Of a stretch of DNA of 64,000 bases, positions 17,761-26,385 are shown in pieces. Each line of letters begins with the position of its first letter. Within the stretch, counting starts at the first letter, position 1. The notes under the pieces are model-generated. The model was given only the letters and a program-made list of their open reading frames with translations, had not been told where the DNA came from and ran no database searches. The translations under genes were made by a program, and so were the position numbers. Source of the DNA: Palsa-504 sp963790065 (GTDB lineage Bacteria; Actinomycetota; Actinomycetes; Streptosporangiales; Streptosporangiaceae); assembly GCA_963790065.1 (NCBI GenBank), contig CAWBNK010000006.1, forward strand, positions 744,001-808,000, given 5' to 3'.

Positions 17761-19422
17761 GCATTCACGTCCCTCTGTTTGCTTGAGTTTTGGGTGACGC
17801 TGGGTTAGGGATGTCGAGGTCACGGTTGCGCTGCGGGGAGTGTGCCGTGGCGGCGGGCTGGGCCGGTTTCGGGGATGATCTCGTGGCGTGACCGAGTTGC
17901 TGCCGCCGGAGGATCCGCGTGATGCGCTGATCCGTGAGCAGGCGGGGCAGATCGAGGCGCTGACTGCGCTGGTCGCGGACCTGCGGGGGAAGCTGGATGC
18001 GGCGCTGCGGGCCGCGTCCAGGAATTCCGGGAACTCCTCGATGCCGCCGAGCGCCGATGACCTGCCGGGACGCCGGCCGCCGGCCCGGAAACAGCGGCGT
18101 GCTGCGGAGCGGGCGGAGCGGAAGCGGAAGCCGGGGAAGCAGCCCGGGGCGCCGGGCGCGGCGATGCGATGGCGCAGGGCAGATGAGGTCATCGGCCACT
18201 TCCCGCAGGGAGACTGCGAGTGCGGCGCTGACCTGGCCAGCGCCGCTGACCTGGGCGTTGCCCGGTCCTACCAGCAGGAAGACGTCCCCGAGCCGCAGCC
18301 GTCCAGGCGGTACCAGCACGATCTGCACAAGGCGCGGTGCGCCTGCGGGCGGGTCCACGTCGCGGGCCGCCCGGCCGGGGTGCCGGACGCGCCGCTGTCC
18401 GTCGGCCCCCGGCTGTCGGCGATGGCGGTCTACCTGTCGGTCTTCCAGCACGTCCCGGTCGAGCGGGCGCAGTTCCTGATCGCGGACCTGACCGGCGGCG
18501 TGCTGTCGGCCGGGTTCGTCCATTCGTGCCTGGGCAAGGCCGCCGGGCTGGTGACGGACGCGGTGCGGCTGATCCGCACCCTGATCGCCGCGGCCCCGGT
18601 CGCGGGGTTCGACGAGACGACGCTGCGGTCCGGTCCGGCCGGGGAGAAGAAGTACGTCCACGGCGCGTTCACCGAGCTGTACTCCGCGTTCTGGCTCGGC
18701 ACCCGCAGCCTGGAGACCATGAGGGAAGCCGGGATCCTGCCGTCCTTCGCCGGGATCGTGGTCTCTGACCGCTACCAGGGCTACTACAGCCAGACCTGGC
18801 AGAACTTCGCCGGGCGCCAGGCGTGTGCAGCCCATCTCATCCGCGACTTCGCCGGCTGCGCGGAGACCTACCCGGACGCCGCCTGGCCAGAGCAGGCCAT
18901 CCGGTCGCTGCGCGGCCTCATCCGTGCCTGGCACGCCGCCCGCGACCAGGGACTTCCCGCCATCTCCGACGGCGACCGGGAACCGCTGGAGACCGAGTTC
19001 CGCCGTGCCGTCACCGTCGGCCTGGCCGCTGTCTCCCGCGTCCCGGGCCCGAAGAACCAGGTCAGGCAGCAGCCCGGCCGCGAGCTCCTCGAGTTCTGCA
19101 AGACCCGGCAGGCCGACGTGCTCCGGTTCACCACCGATACCAGCGTCTGGCCGACGAACAACATCAGCGAGCGCGGCGTCCGCCCCCTGAAAACCCAGCA
19201 GAAGATTTCCGGCCGTCTGACCAGCAACGACGTCACCCAGCACCGGCTTGACATCCGCGGCTACCTCGACACCGCCCGCAAACACGGCCTCGGCGCCTAC
19301 GAAATCCTGTGCCGGCTCATGACCGGAAACCCCTGGCTGCCCCCAGCCCAGCCGATCTCCCCGTAACAACACGATCAAACTCGCGCCACCATCACCGACC
19401 GTTCACCGGGGTGAATGCTTAC
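17757..19422. mobile_element. Complete IS66-family insertion sequence (single-transposase type) with 8-bp target duplication
   Basis: A 1666-bp element. Its ends are perfect 12-bp inverted repeats beginning GTAAGCATTCAC (17757-17768 and the complement at 19411-19422); the GTAA terminus is typical of IS66. GATCAGAG is duplicated on each side (17749-17756 and 19423-19430), the 8-bp duplication characteristic of the family. It carries only the large TnpC-type transposase, lacking TnpA and TnpB, as in the ISBst12-like subgroup. Intact ends, an intact transposase and an exact duplication point to recent, possibly still active, transposition. Confidence 0.93.
17888..19366 (+). CDS. IS66-family transposase (TnpC)
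   Basis: 492 residues with a GTG start. The order is an N-terminal leucine-zipper-like coiled coil (RDALIREQAGQIEALTALVA), a Ser/Asn-rich NSGNSSMPPSADD segment, a zinc-ribbon-like Cys group (CECGAD, RCACGRVHV) and the DDE domain: first Asp in VAGFDETTLR, second Asp in VVSDRYQGYY, Glu in TNNISERGVRPLKTQQKISG. All three acidic residues are present, so the enzyme looks functional. It catalyses cut/copy transposition of its own element. Confidence 0.95.
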   Translation: MTELLPPEDPRDALIREQAGQIEALTALVADLRGKLDAALRAASRNSGNSSMPPSADDLPGRRPPARKQRRAAERAERKRKPGKQPGAPGAAMRWRRADEVIGHFPQGDCECGADLASAADLGVARSYQQEDVPEPQPSRRYQHDLHKARCACGRVHVAGRPAGVPDAPLSVGPRLSAMAVYLSVFQHVPVERAQFLIADLTGGVLSAGFVHSCLGKAAGLVTDAVRLIRTLIAAAPVAGFDETTLRSGPAGEKKYVHGAFTELYSAFWLGTRSLETMREAGILPSFAGIVVSDRYQGYYSQTWQNFAGRQACAAHLIRDFAGCAETYPDAAWPEQAIRSLRGLIRAWHAARDQGLPAISDGDREPLETEFRRAVTVGLAAVSRVPGPKNQVRQQPGRELLEFCKTRQADVLRFTTDTSVWPTNNISERGVRPLKTQQKISGRLTSNDVTQHRLDIRGYLDTARKHGLGAYEILCRLMTGNPWLPPAQPISP

Positions 19423-19440
19423 GATCAGAGTTCACCGACG

Positions 19441-21228
19441 ATGACGAGCATCATCAAGCAGAACCTCGGCGGAACGTTCTCGACGCCGCCGGTGGCGGTG
19501 TCCCTCCCGGGGGCCACGCCATTGATGAGCAGCCCGCCGACGGCGGTTGGGTTCCAGGCACACGTGGCAGAGCCGACTGGCGAATCGCTCCAAGTACCGC
19601 CGGGTGTGCATCACCCTGGCCCGGGAGGTGGCACGTCTCAGTCCGGGCCGCCGGGACCGCTTCCCGTCACCACCCAACCGCCTGCGCCGCCTGCGCCGTT
19701 TCGGGTCGTCGTGCTCGCGCTCGACCAGGACCATGCAATGCGCGTGCTCACAATGCCGAGCGGCGTCGCGGCGCTCCAGACTCTACCTGGCGGCCAGACG
19801 GAAGCTGATTTCGCCAGCCTCGGCGGGAATTTCATCAGCTCGCCGGCCGTCCTCGCGTACGACGAAGTGATCGAGGTTTTCGGCATCCAGGCCGACCGGG
19901 CCATGTACAGCTGCACGGCACACCGGACGCCTCTGGGCGATGTGTACGGCGACTGGACCTCGCTGGGCGGGATCTTCACCAGCGCCCCTACGGCCGTTTC
20001 CGGGGGCCTGGGGCAGGTCGACGTGTTCGCGCGGGACGCCAACTTCCAGCTCGCCCACCTGAGCTGGAACGGAACGACGTGGGGCGACTGGGAGAACCTG
20101 GGTGGGACGCTCGCCTCGGCACCGGTCGCGGTGAGCTGGGGACCCAACCGGATCGACGTGTTCGCCCTCCAGACTGACGGCAGCGTCGGCCACACCTGGT
20201 GGGACGGGCAGATCTGGAACCAATGGCAGCCGCTGGTCCCGCCCAGCCCGAGCGTCAGCCTGGTCGGCATCCCCGCGGCCATCACCTGGGGTCCGGAGCG
20301 CCTCGACGTGTTCGTCTCGGGCAACGACAGCAACCTCTACCACTTCACTCAGACCGCCGGTGCGTTCGGCGCGCCCGAGTCGCTCAGCGCTCCAGTGACC
20401 CTCCCGCCCATCTGGGCGGGCAATGCCTGGACGCCCTCACCCACCGCGATCGCGGTGGCCCTCAACCACGTGGTCACGCTCGGGCTCGCCAACCAGGGGA
20501 ATGACGAGGGAGATCCGATTGCGCCGGTGGCGGGCTACCGGATCTGGGATGGCGCCACGTGGCGCGGCTGGGCTCCGCTCGACTCCTGCGGGCTCCCGTC
20601 GCGGTACCGGTTCTCGGTCGATTACGTCACCTGCCAGACACCACGCGCGCTGATAGATGACTCCGACAGCGCGACCGCATCAATCACCGCGGGCAACGGA
20701 CAAATCCAGAACGTCAGCCAGAGCCTCGGCAACCTCGGCGGAACCGATCAGGCGCAGACCAACTTGGTCTTCTTCGAGCCGGTACCGGTCGAGTTGTGCG
20801 AGACCGCCATCTTCAGCTACCAGGTGATGAACAGCTCAGCCAATGAGCCCAACGACATCAACACGGCGTTGGAGAAGGTTGCTACCGACCTCGCCCAGTT
20901 CGCGCTCAAGTCGATCGAAAGCGACCTGGCCAGTGCCAAGGCGATCACGTCGATCACCGTGGCGACAAGCGTCGTGCCGGTCATCGGCACGATTCTTGCC
21001 CTCCTCGGCGAATGGGTGCTCAGTGAACTTCCCGGCGCTGTCGTCCCCGGAGCTTGCGACGGCATGGTCGCCCTTGAGCAGGATGTGCTGCTCGGGATCG
21101 ACATCGCGCTCGCGACAGCGGGCGGCAAGGTGCACTCGGTGACAACCGAGCACCCCGGCACCACGTCCGCTGATGGGTGCGGCCCAACCTCTCAATACCA
21201 GGTGCAGTGGTCGATCACGCAGGTCTGA
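19441..21228 (+). CDS. 3' part of IS66-interrupted beta-propeller (PLL/tachylectin-like) protein with unknown C-terminal domain
   Basis: About 595 residues from the first ATG after the element; the native frame enters at 19431. It has a Pro/Gly-rich linker (about residues 35-80), then at least five blades with the recurring pattern W..LGG.F.S.P.AVS...G.VDVFA (for example GDWENLGGTLASAPVAVSWG), as in fucose-binding PLL-type lectins and tachylectin propellers. The last 230 residues form a separate domain with a hydrophobic helix (TSVVPVIGTILALLGEWVL) and an EP..LCETAIFSY start that I do not recognise. No signal peptide is visible in the reconstructed protein. Whether this fragment is still translated is unknown. 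Confidence 0.7.
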   Translation: MTSIIKQNLGGTFSTPPVAVSLPGATPLMSSPPTAVGFQAHVAEPTGESLQVPPGVHHPGPGGGTSQSGPPGPLPVTTQPPAPPAPFRVVVLALDQDHAMRVLTMPSGVAALQTLPGGQTEADFASLGGNFISSPAVLAYDEVIEVFGIQADRAMYSCTAHRTPLGDVYGDWTSLGGIFTSAPTAVSGGLGQVDVFARDANFQLAHLSWNGTTWGDWENLGGTLASAPVAVSWGPNRIDVFALQTDGSVGHTWWDGQIWNQWQPLVPPSPSVSLVGIPAAITWGPERLDVFVSGNDSNLYHFTQTAGAFGAPESLSAPVTLPPIWAGNAWTPSPTAIAVALNHVVTLGLANQGNDEGDPIAPVAGYRIWDGATWRGWAPLDSCGLPSRYRFSVDYVTCQTPRALIDDSDSATASITAGNGQIQNVSQSLGNLGGTDQAQTNLVFFEPVPVELCETAIFSYQVMNSSANEPNDINTALEKVATDLAQFALKSIESDLASAKAITSITVATSVVPVIGTILALLGEWVLSELPGAVVPGACDGMVALEQDVLLGIDIALATAGGKVHSVTTEHPGTTSADGCGPTSQYQVQWSITQV

Positions 21229-21319
21229 GCCATCTCATTTGCCGCCGTCACTCCCTGACGGCGGCAGTCGAACCGCCACGGCATGTGTTCACGGTAAATG
21301 GCCCGGGTTCGGGGGGAAC

Positions 21320-22537
21320 GTGAGAGTCGGCATTATCGGGGGGTCGATCGCCGGATGCGCGACTGCGGCGCTTCTGCATCGAGTCGGCCACGACGTCATC
21401 GTCTTCGAGCGGTCCGGGTCCGACCTGGTGAGCCGGGGTGCCGGGATCGGTACGCCGACGACTGTCTGGCAGGACATGATGGCGCACGGTCTGATCGATG
21501 AGACCCTCCCCGCCTTCCAGGTCGGCTACTTGCGGTTCGTCACCCGCGGCTCCGGGACCGGCCAGCCGCGGTGGCTGGGCGACGTCCAGCCACCGCTAAG
21601 CGTCACGCTGGTCAACTGGGCCGATCTGTACCAGTGGCTTCGGCGGGGCGTCCCTGACGAGCTGTACCGCAGCGCCGCGGCCGTCGAGCTGATCGACGTG
21701 CGGCCTGACGGCACGACGTTGCATCTTGGCCTGGGCGGCGCAGTGGACTTCGACCTGGTCGTCTGCGCCGACGGGTATCGCTCGATCGGACGCAGGCTCA
21801 TTGACCCCGGCGCCGCGCTGCGCTACCGGGGGATGGTGTCGTGGCGGGGGCTCCTGCGCGAGAGCGACCTCAGCGCCGATCCCCTCGACGGCTGCGATCT
21901 GCTGCGGGTCGGATACCAGGGGGGGCACGGGGTCCTGTATTACATCCCCGGATCCGGGCAGAGCGCCGAACCGGGCAAACGCCTTCTCAAGTGGGGTTAC
22001 TACCTCCAGGTTCCGCAGGGTGCGCTGTCCTCGGTGCTGGTCGATGATCAAGAGCGGCAGCAGTCCAGCTCGGTACCGTTCGGGAAGGTGCATCCGCAGG
22101 TCAGGGCGGGCTTCGAGTCCCGCCTGGCGGACCTGTTGCCCCCGGTGCTCTTCGAGGTGGTGCAGCAGAGCGCCAACTCGGCGATCCAGGCCATTTACTC
22201 CGTTGCGCCCCGCAGCTACGCCCGCGATCGCGTGTGCCTGGTCGGCGACGCCGGTGCGGTGTTCCCCCCGTTCACCGGCAGCGGCGTCCTGAAGGCGGTG
22301 GCCAATGCCACCTCATTGGCGGACGCCCTCGCCGACGCCCCGGCCGTTGATGATGCCCTGCGCCGGTGGAGTCAGGCCCAACTCCAGGTCGCTGCCCAGG
22401 TCATGCCGTTCGCTGAATACGCCGAGCGGAGCCAGGTGTTCGACATGCCAGACCTCGCCGCCATGCCCACCGCAGCGACCAACGACTGGCTGGCCTCCGC
22501 CTACTCCGGGTTCGTCCTCACGTTCCCCGGCGTGTGA
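21320..22537 (+). CDS. FAD-dependent aromatic-type monooxygenase
   Basis: 405 residues from GTG 21320, which follows a GGGGGG run and gives the canonical N-terminal dinucleotide fold VRVGIIGGSIAGCATAALL (GxGxxG variant). Also visible are the conserved CADGYRSIGRR (DG motif) and LVGDAGAVFPPFTGSG (GD motif, second FAD contact), as in class A flavoprotein hydroxylases (salicylate hydroxylase/UbiH type). NAD(P)H and oxygen would be co-substrates; the organic substrate is unknown. It stands alone after the disrupted lectin gene, with no partner reductase needed for this class. Confidence 0.85.
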   Translation: MRVGIIGGSIAGCATAALLHRVGHDVIVFERSGSDLVSRGAGIGTPTTVWQDMMAHGLIDETLPAFQVGYLRFVTRGSGTGQPRWLGDVQPPLSVTLVNWADLYQWLRRGVPDELYRSAAAVELIDVRPDGTTLHLGLGGAVDFDLVVCADGYRSIGRRLIDPGAALRYRGMVSWRGLLRESDLSADPLDGCDLLRVGYQGGHGVLYYIPGSGQSAEPGKRLLKWGYYLQVPQGALSSVLVDDQERQQSSSVPFGKVHPQVRAGFESRLADLLPPVLFEVVQQSANSAIQAIYSVAPRSYARDRVCLVGDAGAVFPPFTGSGVLKAVANATSLADALADAPAVDDALRRWSQAQLQVAAQVMPFAEYAERSQVFDMPDLAAMPTAATNDWLASAYSGFVLTFPGV

Positions 22538-22675
22538 CCGGCAGACGGCAGACGCAAAGTCCGTCACCGCTTCATCCCGGCAGACCGGGTACCGGCGCAG
22601 AACGCTCCATCTCGCGCTATACCTCGGATGGACATGCTGCGGCGGGCACGCCGGGCTCGGCGTTCGGCGTACCGT

Positions 22676-22810
22676 TCCGCACCGTGGGTCAGGCGAGTAC
22701 GGAGCGCGATCCGGATGCTCGTAGGGAGGCTGAGGCGGGAACTGAGGCTGTGGCGCCCCCTGGCGCGTGTCCTGTGGCCTGAATGGATCCCACGGCGGCT
22801 GCTCGCTCAT
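22676..22810 (-). pseudogene. Truncated paralogue of the Pro/Gln-rich membrane protein at 25.2-26.0 kb
   Basis: The frame from 22810 begins MSEQPPWDPFRPQDTRQGAP and continues Pro-rich, matching the start of the intact protein beginning at 25966 (MTNQQPPWDPFSRQDTHPTQ). Similarity stops after about 45 residues; no transmembrane helix or C-terminal domain follows, and the frame runs antisense into the monooxygenase gene. Upstream sequences of both copies also resemble each other loosely. This is a decayed duplicate. Confidence 0.5.
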
Positions 22811-22993
22811 CGTGTCCCTCCCCAAGGCGGTCCGCTGGGCCGCCTTCCCGCAGAGGAGACGCGCCCGTAGCGCCGGAGGTGTACGGAAGGTACGAACAGG
22901 ACGCCGTCTTGTGATCAGCCTGTGTCCCGGCTCCGGCGCACTATGACCTGAAACAAGCCGCTGTTACGGGCAAGCTTGACCCAGGGAGGATGA
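22811..22993. other. Gap between the remnant and the small conserved protein
   Basis: About 180 bp upstream of the remnant and of the small gene at 22994. No gene is visible. A short G+C palindrome (GGCGGTCCGCTGGGCCGCC near 22824) may be a hairpin. Confidence 0.3.
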
Positions 22994-23200
22994 ATGGACG
23001 GCCCGAAGCACTACAGCATTGCGCAGATCCTTGCCACACAGGCTGATAATGCGCTCAGGGCCGGCGAATACGACCGGGCATCTGCCTTGGCTGCGCTCGC
23101 CCAGGTCCACGCAACGCTGGCCCGGACAGCCGCTACCGCCGTCGCCCCGGTCGACAACAGGGACGCCTGGCACAATGTGGCCGGACCCGGGAGCCCGTGA
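22994..23200 (+). CDS. Small conserved actinobacterial protein (hypothetical)
   Basis: 68 residues behind an excellent ribosome site (GGGAGGA, 4 bp before ATG). The pattern HY..AQ.L...ADNALRAGEY and ALAALAQVHATLARTAATAV resembles a family of short actinomycete proteins (HYREAE...AQAHATLALAAA) that often occur in integrated mobile elements beside replication or transfer genes. No function is known. It probably formed part of the decayed element spanning 22.7-26.6 kb. Confidence 0.65.
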   Translation: MDGPKHYSIAQILATQADNALRAGEYDRASALAALAQVHATLARTAATAVAPVDNRDAWHNVAGPGSP

Positions 23201-23272
23201 CCACCCGCCTGACAGGGACGCCACTCCTACGGGATCTGGTGCAGTGACCGGGAGCGAACTACCCTCAAGCCG

Positions 23273-23662
23273 ATGGGAATCCGGAGCCGCTTGCTGATCC
23301 TGCTGGCAGGAGTCGGCCTGATCATGGCCGGCATCCTCTGCCTGTGCCTGTCAGGTGCCGTGTTCACGGGATGGTGGCAGGGCACGCTGGACGCGTTCGG
23401 CGTTGGCTTCACCGTCGCCGGCATCGTGGACGTGCTGGCGATCTTCGCGCTTAACCAGTCCATCGCGGCTGATGAGCGGCGGAGGGAGGAGAATAACCAG
23501 CGGGCCCTGGAGATCCTGCAGCTGCCGCGAGACGACGAGTGGCGTAGCCGCGCCGCGTACGACCTCATCAGGAACAGCAGAGGCCTGATGGACCTGCAGC
23601 TGGTCGACCAGCTCAAACCCCTCGCGAGGGACTGGATGACGAGGAGATCCCGCCTGTTGTGA
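23273..23662 (+). CDS. Small two-helix membrane protein (hypothetical)
   Basis: 129 residues. Two transmembrane helices (about residues 7-30 and 41-63, LLILLAGVGLIMAGILCLCL and VGFTVAGIVDVLAIFALN) precede a charged cytoplasmic tail with Arg/Glu-rich helices (AADERRREENNQRALEI and DDEWRSRAAYDLIRNSRGL). I do not recognise the family. It sits between the small mobile-element-type protein and broken HNH/excisionase genes on the opposite strand. Confidence 0.6.
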   Translation: MGIRSRLLILLAGVGLIMAGILCLCLSGAVFTGWWQGTLDAFGVGFTVAGIVDVLAIFALNQSIAADERRREENNQRALEILQLPRDDEWRSRAAYDLIRNSRGLMDLQLVDQLKPLARDWMTRRSRLL

Positions 23663-23833
23663 GGCAGCAAGCGACGCGACGCCCGAAGACGTCGCGCCAT
23701 GGTCATGGCGACGCGCCCCAGGCGCCCGGGAGCTGGTGACCCAGGCTGTGCCCGCACTCTCTCGCTTTCAGCTAGCCTGCGTCCTCCCCGGCCCCCGTTC
23801 GGGACGCGGATCCGGCACCGTCTGCGACGGCCC

Positions 23834-24050
23834 TCAGCGGCGCGGTCCGCTTCCCGGGCCGGCTGGCTGCCCGCTGAGCCACTCATCCACGTCGGCCCAG
23901 TCGTAACAGGATGCTGCCGCCAGGTTTCCTCCACCTGGGGCCCCTGCCCTGCCACCGCCAGTTGGCAAGTGTCTGCTCGGACTTCTTCAGGTAGGCCGCT
24001 ACCTCGCCCGGTGTCGCGAGCGGGATGCGGCGGTAGCCGGAGCCGCTCAC
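23834..24050 (-). pseudogene. Excisionase/MerR-like helix-turn-helix protein, frameshifted
   Basis: From GTG 24050 the frame encodes VSGSGYRRIPLATPGEVAAY, LKKSEQTLANWRWQGRGPRW and RKPGGSIL, the typical short HTH_17/excisionase fold. At about 23913-23917 the expected continuation YDWADVDEWLSGQPAG lies in the next frame and ends at a stop at 23834, so one extra base breaks the gene. The start overlaps the stop of the upstream HNH remnant (GTGA). Intact relatives regulate excision of actinomycete integrative elements. Confidence 0.65.
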
Positions 24051-24453
24051 GACCGGCGTTGCGGCGCATCCGCTGACGGCCCCGCCGGAGGCTCGAACAT
24101 GTAGCGCCCATCCTCGGACAGCCACGCCGTGACCGGGCGTCCGCCGGCTCCGTTAAGCAGGATGGGTTCTTGCAGCGGATCCCACCTCTCCGCAGCAGGA
24201 ACCCCATGGCCTCCATCTGCGGGTTGCGCGCCTTGGCAAGCGCCAGGTGGTCGGGACATAGCAGTGTGCCGCTTGCGGCGCTGCTGATGGCGGCGTCCCC
24301 GCGGTCGTCCTTGCCCGTGGCCCGGCGGCGCTGGATCCCGCCGCCGTGCAGGCCCAGGCGCATGCCGCACGCCTCGCACATAGCGTCCTCGGGCCGGCCG
24401 TTGCCGGCCCGTGTTCGGACGAGTAGCTCCCCTGCCGTCGGGAGCTTCCGCAT
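24047..24453 (-). pseudogene. HNH-like zinc-finger protein remnant, frameshifted
   Basis: From ATG 24453 (MRKLPTAGELLVRTRAGNG) the frame shows CEACGMRLGLHGGGIQ, the position where actinobacterial HNH proteins have CxxC...HHR, followed by an Asn/Ser-rich stretch and LLCPDHLALAKARNPQMEAM. Near 24170-24190 the frame changes and continues EPILLNGAGGRPVTAWLSED to a stop at 24047. The HH of the HNH motif is replaced by IQ, so the protein would be inactive even without the frameshift. It overlaps the excisionase-like gene by 4 bp. Confidence 0.5.
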
Positions 24454-24700
24454 TCTCCGTATAAGCCTGTCGCTAGTGAACGGGCGGACCGCCGTCAGGG
24501 GGGTGACTCGCTGAATCGGGTCCGGCCAGCGGCGGAGGGGGACCCGAATCAAGCCGGTGGTGCGTTTCATGGCCAGCGACCCTGCCATCCGGGAGGCCTG
24601 CGGAAGAGGATCCGTGCCCATTACGGCGCGTCCGGGCATACCCGGACCCCGGATGCTTATCGCAGCGAAGCGGAGTGGGGTAGTTTCCGGAGGCCGAAGT
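24454..24700. other. Divergent gap between the HNH remnant and the conserved small-element protein
   Basis: About 250 bp separating the minus-strand remnant (start 24453) from the plus-strand gene at 24701. I see no gene or clear promoter motif; antisense open frames crossing it lack family features. Confidence 0.3.
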
Positions 24701-25651
24701 ATGGCGATGCTGGAACGCATGCTCGATAAGACTCCGCAAGCTGACCGGATACTCATTGCGCAGTTGCATGGCGAGTCGGAGCGCCATGCCCGGCGGGGGA
24801 ACCTGGCCGAGGACGAGCGCGCCGCCGCGGTGGCTGCGGTTCGCGAGCTCGCTGGTGGCCGCTGTGACTTGCTGGCGCACGTGGCCGGGATCCTCGAGGG
24901 CTTCTCCGAGGGCGAGCCCGACGAGGCGACGCGCCGTAGGGCGGCCGGGCTGTGCCGTGATGCCGGGGCCGACCCGGAGCTGATCCCGGAGTGGACCGAG
25001 ATCGGGCGCCGGCGCCGTGCCGATGCCCGGAGGCTGCCGTTCTCGGGAGGCCTGCGCGGCCCGTTAGGCAGCTATCGCAGAAAAGCCGGGCGAGTCACGC
25101 CGTTGAGCGCCCCCTGTTTTTGCGGGACGGCTCGTGCGCTACCCCAGAAAACAGTCCGCTTGCTGCAACAAGTCAGGCTGCCCCAACCGTCAGCCCTCCT
25201 GCTGCCAGGTGCAGCCTCCGTTGATGTCGAATGCCTTCGCCCCGGACAGGTCGACGGTATCCGGCCCCGTGAAGTTGTCATTGGAGATGATGTCGTTGAT
25301 CGGGTCGAGGCCGGACAGGGTGGCCTCGTAGCACTGCGATCCGCCGCTGGTGTGCCAGGTGCCGCCGGGGATGTCCTGGCCGATGACGTAAACGCCGTCG
25401 GCGCTGATCTGCGTGGCTTCCCCCTGGGCGTTCGCCGTGGCCTGGACGGTGGCAGTAGCAGTCGCGGTGGCAGTCGCGGTGACGGTGACGGTGACCTGCG
25501 TCCCCGGCTGGGTCACGGTCACGGTCGGGCCCGGGACGGCGACGGTCTTAGTGCTGCCGCTCGCGGTAGCGGCTCCTATGGCGGCCAGCACGATGATGAA
25601 CGCGCCGGCGCCGATGAGCCCGGTGAGCACCTTGTGCCGGGCTGGCCATGA
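24701..25651 (+). CDS. Conserved actinobacterial mobile-element-type protein with read-through C-terminus
   Basis: The ATG at 24701 follows GGAGG by 7 bp. The first ~125 residues match a family often seen in actinomycete integrative elements: RAAAVAAVRELAGGRCDLLA, HVAGILEGFSEGEPDEATRR, LCRDAGADPELIPEW and a closing LPFSGGL. Relatives end there, but this frame stays open for another ~190 residues, of which the last 150 are antisense to the membrane protein at 25190-25966. The original stop has probably been lost by mutation or a small deletion, and the real functional part is about 24701-25080. Confidence 0.5.
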   Translation: MAMLERMLDKTPQADRILIAQLHGESERHARRGNLAEDERAAAVAAVRELAGGRCDLLAHVAGILEGFSEGEPDEATRRRAAGLCRDAGADPELIPEWTEIGRRRRADARRLPFSGGLRGPLGSYRRKAGRVTPLSAPCFCGTARALPQKTVRLLQQVRLPQPSALLLPGAASVDVECLRPGQVDGIRPREVVIGDDVVDRVEAGQGGLVALRSAAGVPGAAGDVLADDVNAVGADLRGFPLGVRRGLDGGSSSRGGSRGDGDGDLRPRLGHGHGRARDGDGLSAAARGSGSYGGQHDDERAGADEPGEHLVPGWP

Positions 25652-25966
25652 TCTCTGCGGGCCGTGGCCGGGCTCCGGGCCGGTGAACGGCTGCTGCTGC
25701 GGCCCGGGCGGCGGATAGGGCTGCTGGCCGTACGGCGGCTGCTCCTGCGGGTAGGGCTGCTGCGGCTGGCCCTGCTGCCCCGGGTCGCCGGACTGTGGCC
25801 CGAACCCGAATGGCGTCCCTTGCGTGAGTGGCGGCTGGGGCGGCGGCTGCTGGGCATAGGGCGCCTGTTGCCCGTATGGCTGCTGCTGCGGATATTGAGG
25901 TTGGCCCTGAGTCGGATGCGTATCTTGCCGGCTGAACGGATCCCATGGCGGCTGCTGATTGGTCAT
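25190..25966 (-). CDS. Pro/Gln-rich single-pass membrane protein with small C-terminal extracellular domain
   Basis: 258 residues. A disordered N-terminus rich in Pro, Gln, Tyr and Gly (about residues 1-110) precedes a Trp/Arg-flanked transmembrane helix (VLTGLIGAGAFIIVLAAIGA). A Thr/Val/Ala repeat linker follows (TVTVTATATATATATVQATA), then a ~70-residue domain starting DGVYVIGQDIPGGTWHTSGG and holding two Cys. That last domain recurs in actinobacterial secreted proteins of unknown role. The ATG at 25966 follows GGAAGG. A truncated copy lies at 22.7-22.8 kb. Confidence 0.8.
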   Translation of the reverse strand: MTNQQPPWDPFSRQDTHPTQGQPQYPQQQPYGQQAPYAQQPPPQPPLTQGTPFGFGPQSGDPGQQGQPQQPYPQEQPPYGQQPYPPPGPQQQPFTGPEPGHGPQRSWPARHKVLTGLIGAGAFIIVLAAIGAATASGSTKTVAVPGPTVTVTQPGTQVTVTVTATATATATATVQATANAQGEATQISADGVYVIGQDIPGGTWHTSGGSQCYEATLSGLDPINDIISNDNFTGPDTVDLSGAKAFDINGGCTWQQEG

Positions 25967-26385
25967 GCTTCCTTCCCCCCGCGCGGCCTCGGGCGCCGCG
26001 CTTGTCCCGCTTGTGAAGACGCGGCAGCATTGCCAGAAGTGTGCAGAGAGCGCGGAATCGACTCGGTCCTGTAACCGGCCTGTGTCCGTCACTGAATCTC
26101 CTGCCCCGGTTAGTTCACGACAGCGGACGGGTTCTGCTCCTCCCGCAGTCATTTGCAGACCCGGCCAACACGAACACACCCGGGTGCGCTCAAGTAGAGC
26201 CGGGTCAGCTATTGGGCCGTGTAGCTAGTCGCCGTCCTTGTTCAGGCCTTATATGCCGAACGGTCCGTGGTTCCCCGGTCAGCTCCAGGGGTACCAACTT
26301 GCGGTCCCCGCGGGAAGCACTCATCCTGATGAACGGGTGTCAAGCATTGTGAGCTCGGAGTGGCGATTTCGAGCACAGCGCGCCG
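25967..26385. other. Intergenic region upstream of the Pro/Gln-rich membrane protein
   Basis: About 420 bp. A G+C-rich hairpin-like segment (GCGCGGCCTCGGGCGCCGCGC at 25979-25999) lies close to the membrane protein start. The rest shows no gene with codon bias or a ribosome site and ends at the 13E12 remnant. Confidence 0.35.

Noticed and set aside
25436..25500. Short-period repeat (GTGGCAGTCGCGGTGACGGTGACGG-like) as a possible CRISPR or regulatory array
   Set aside because: It encodes the Thr/Val/Ala linker of the membrane protein in frame; it is a coding low-complexity tract. No CRISPR array was found in the window.
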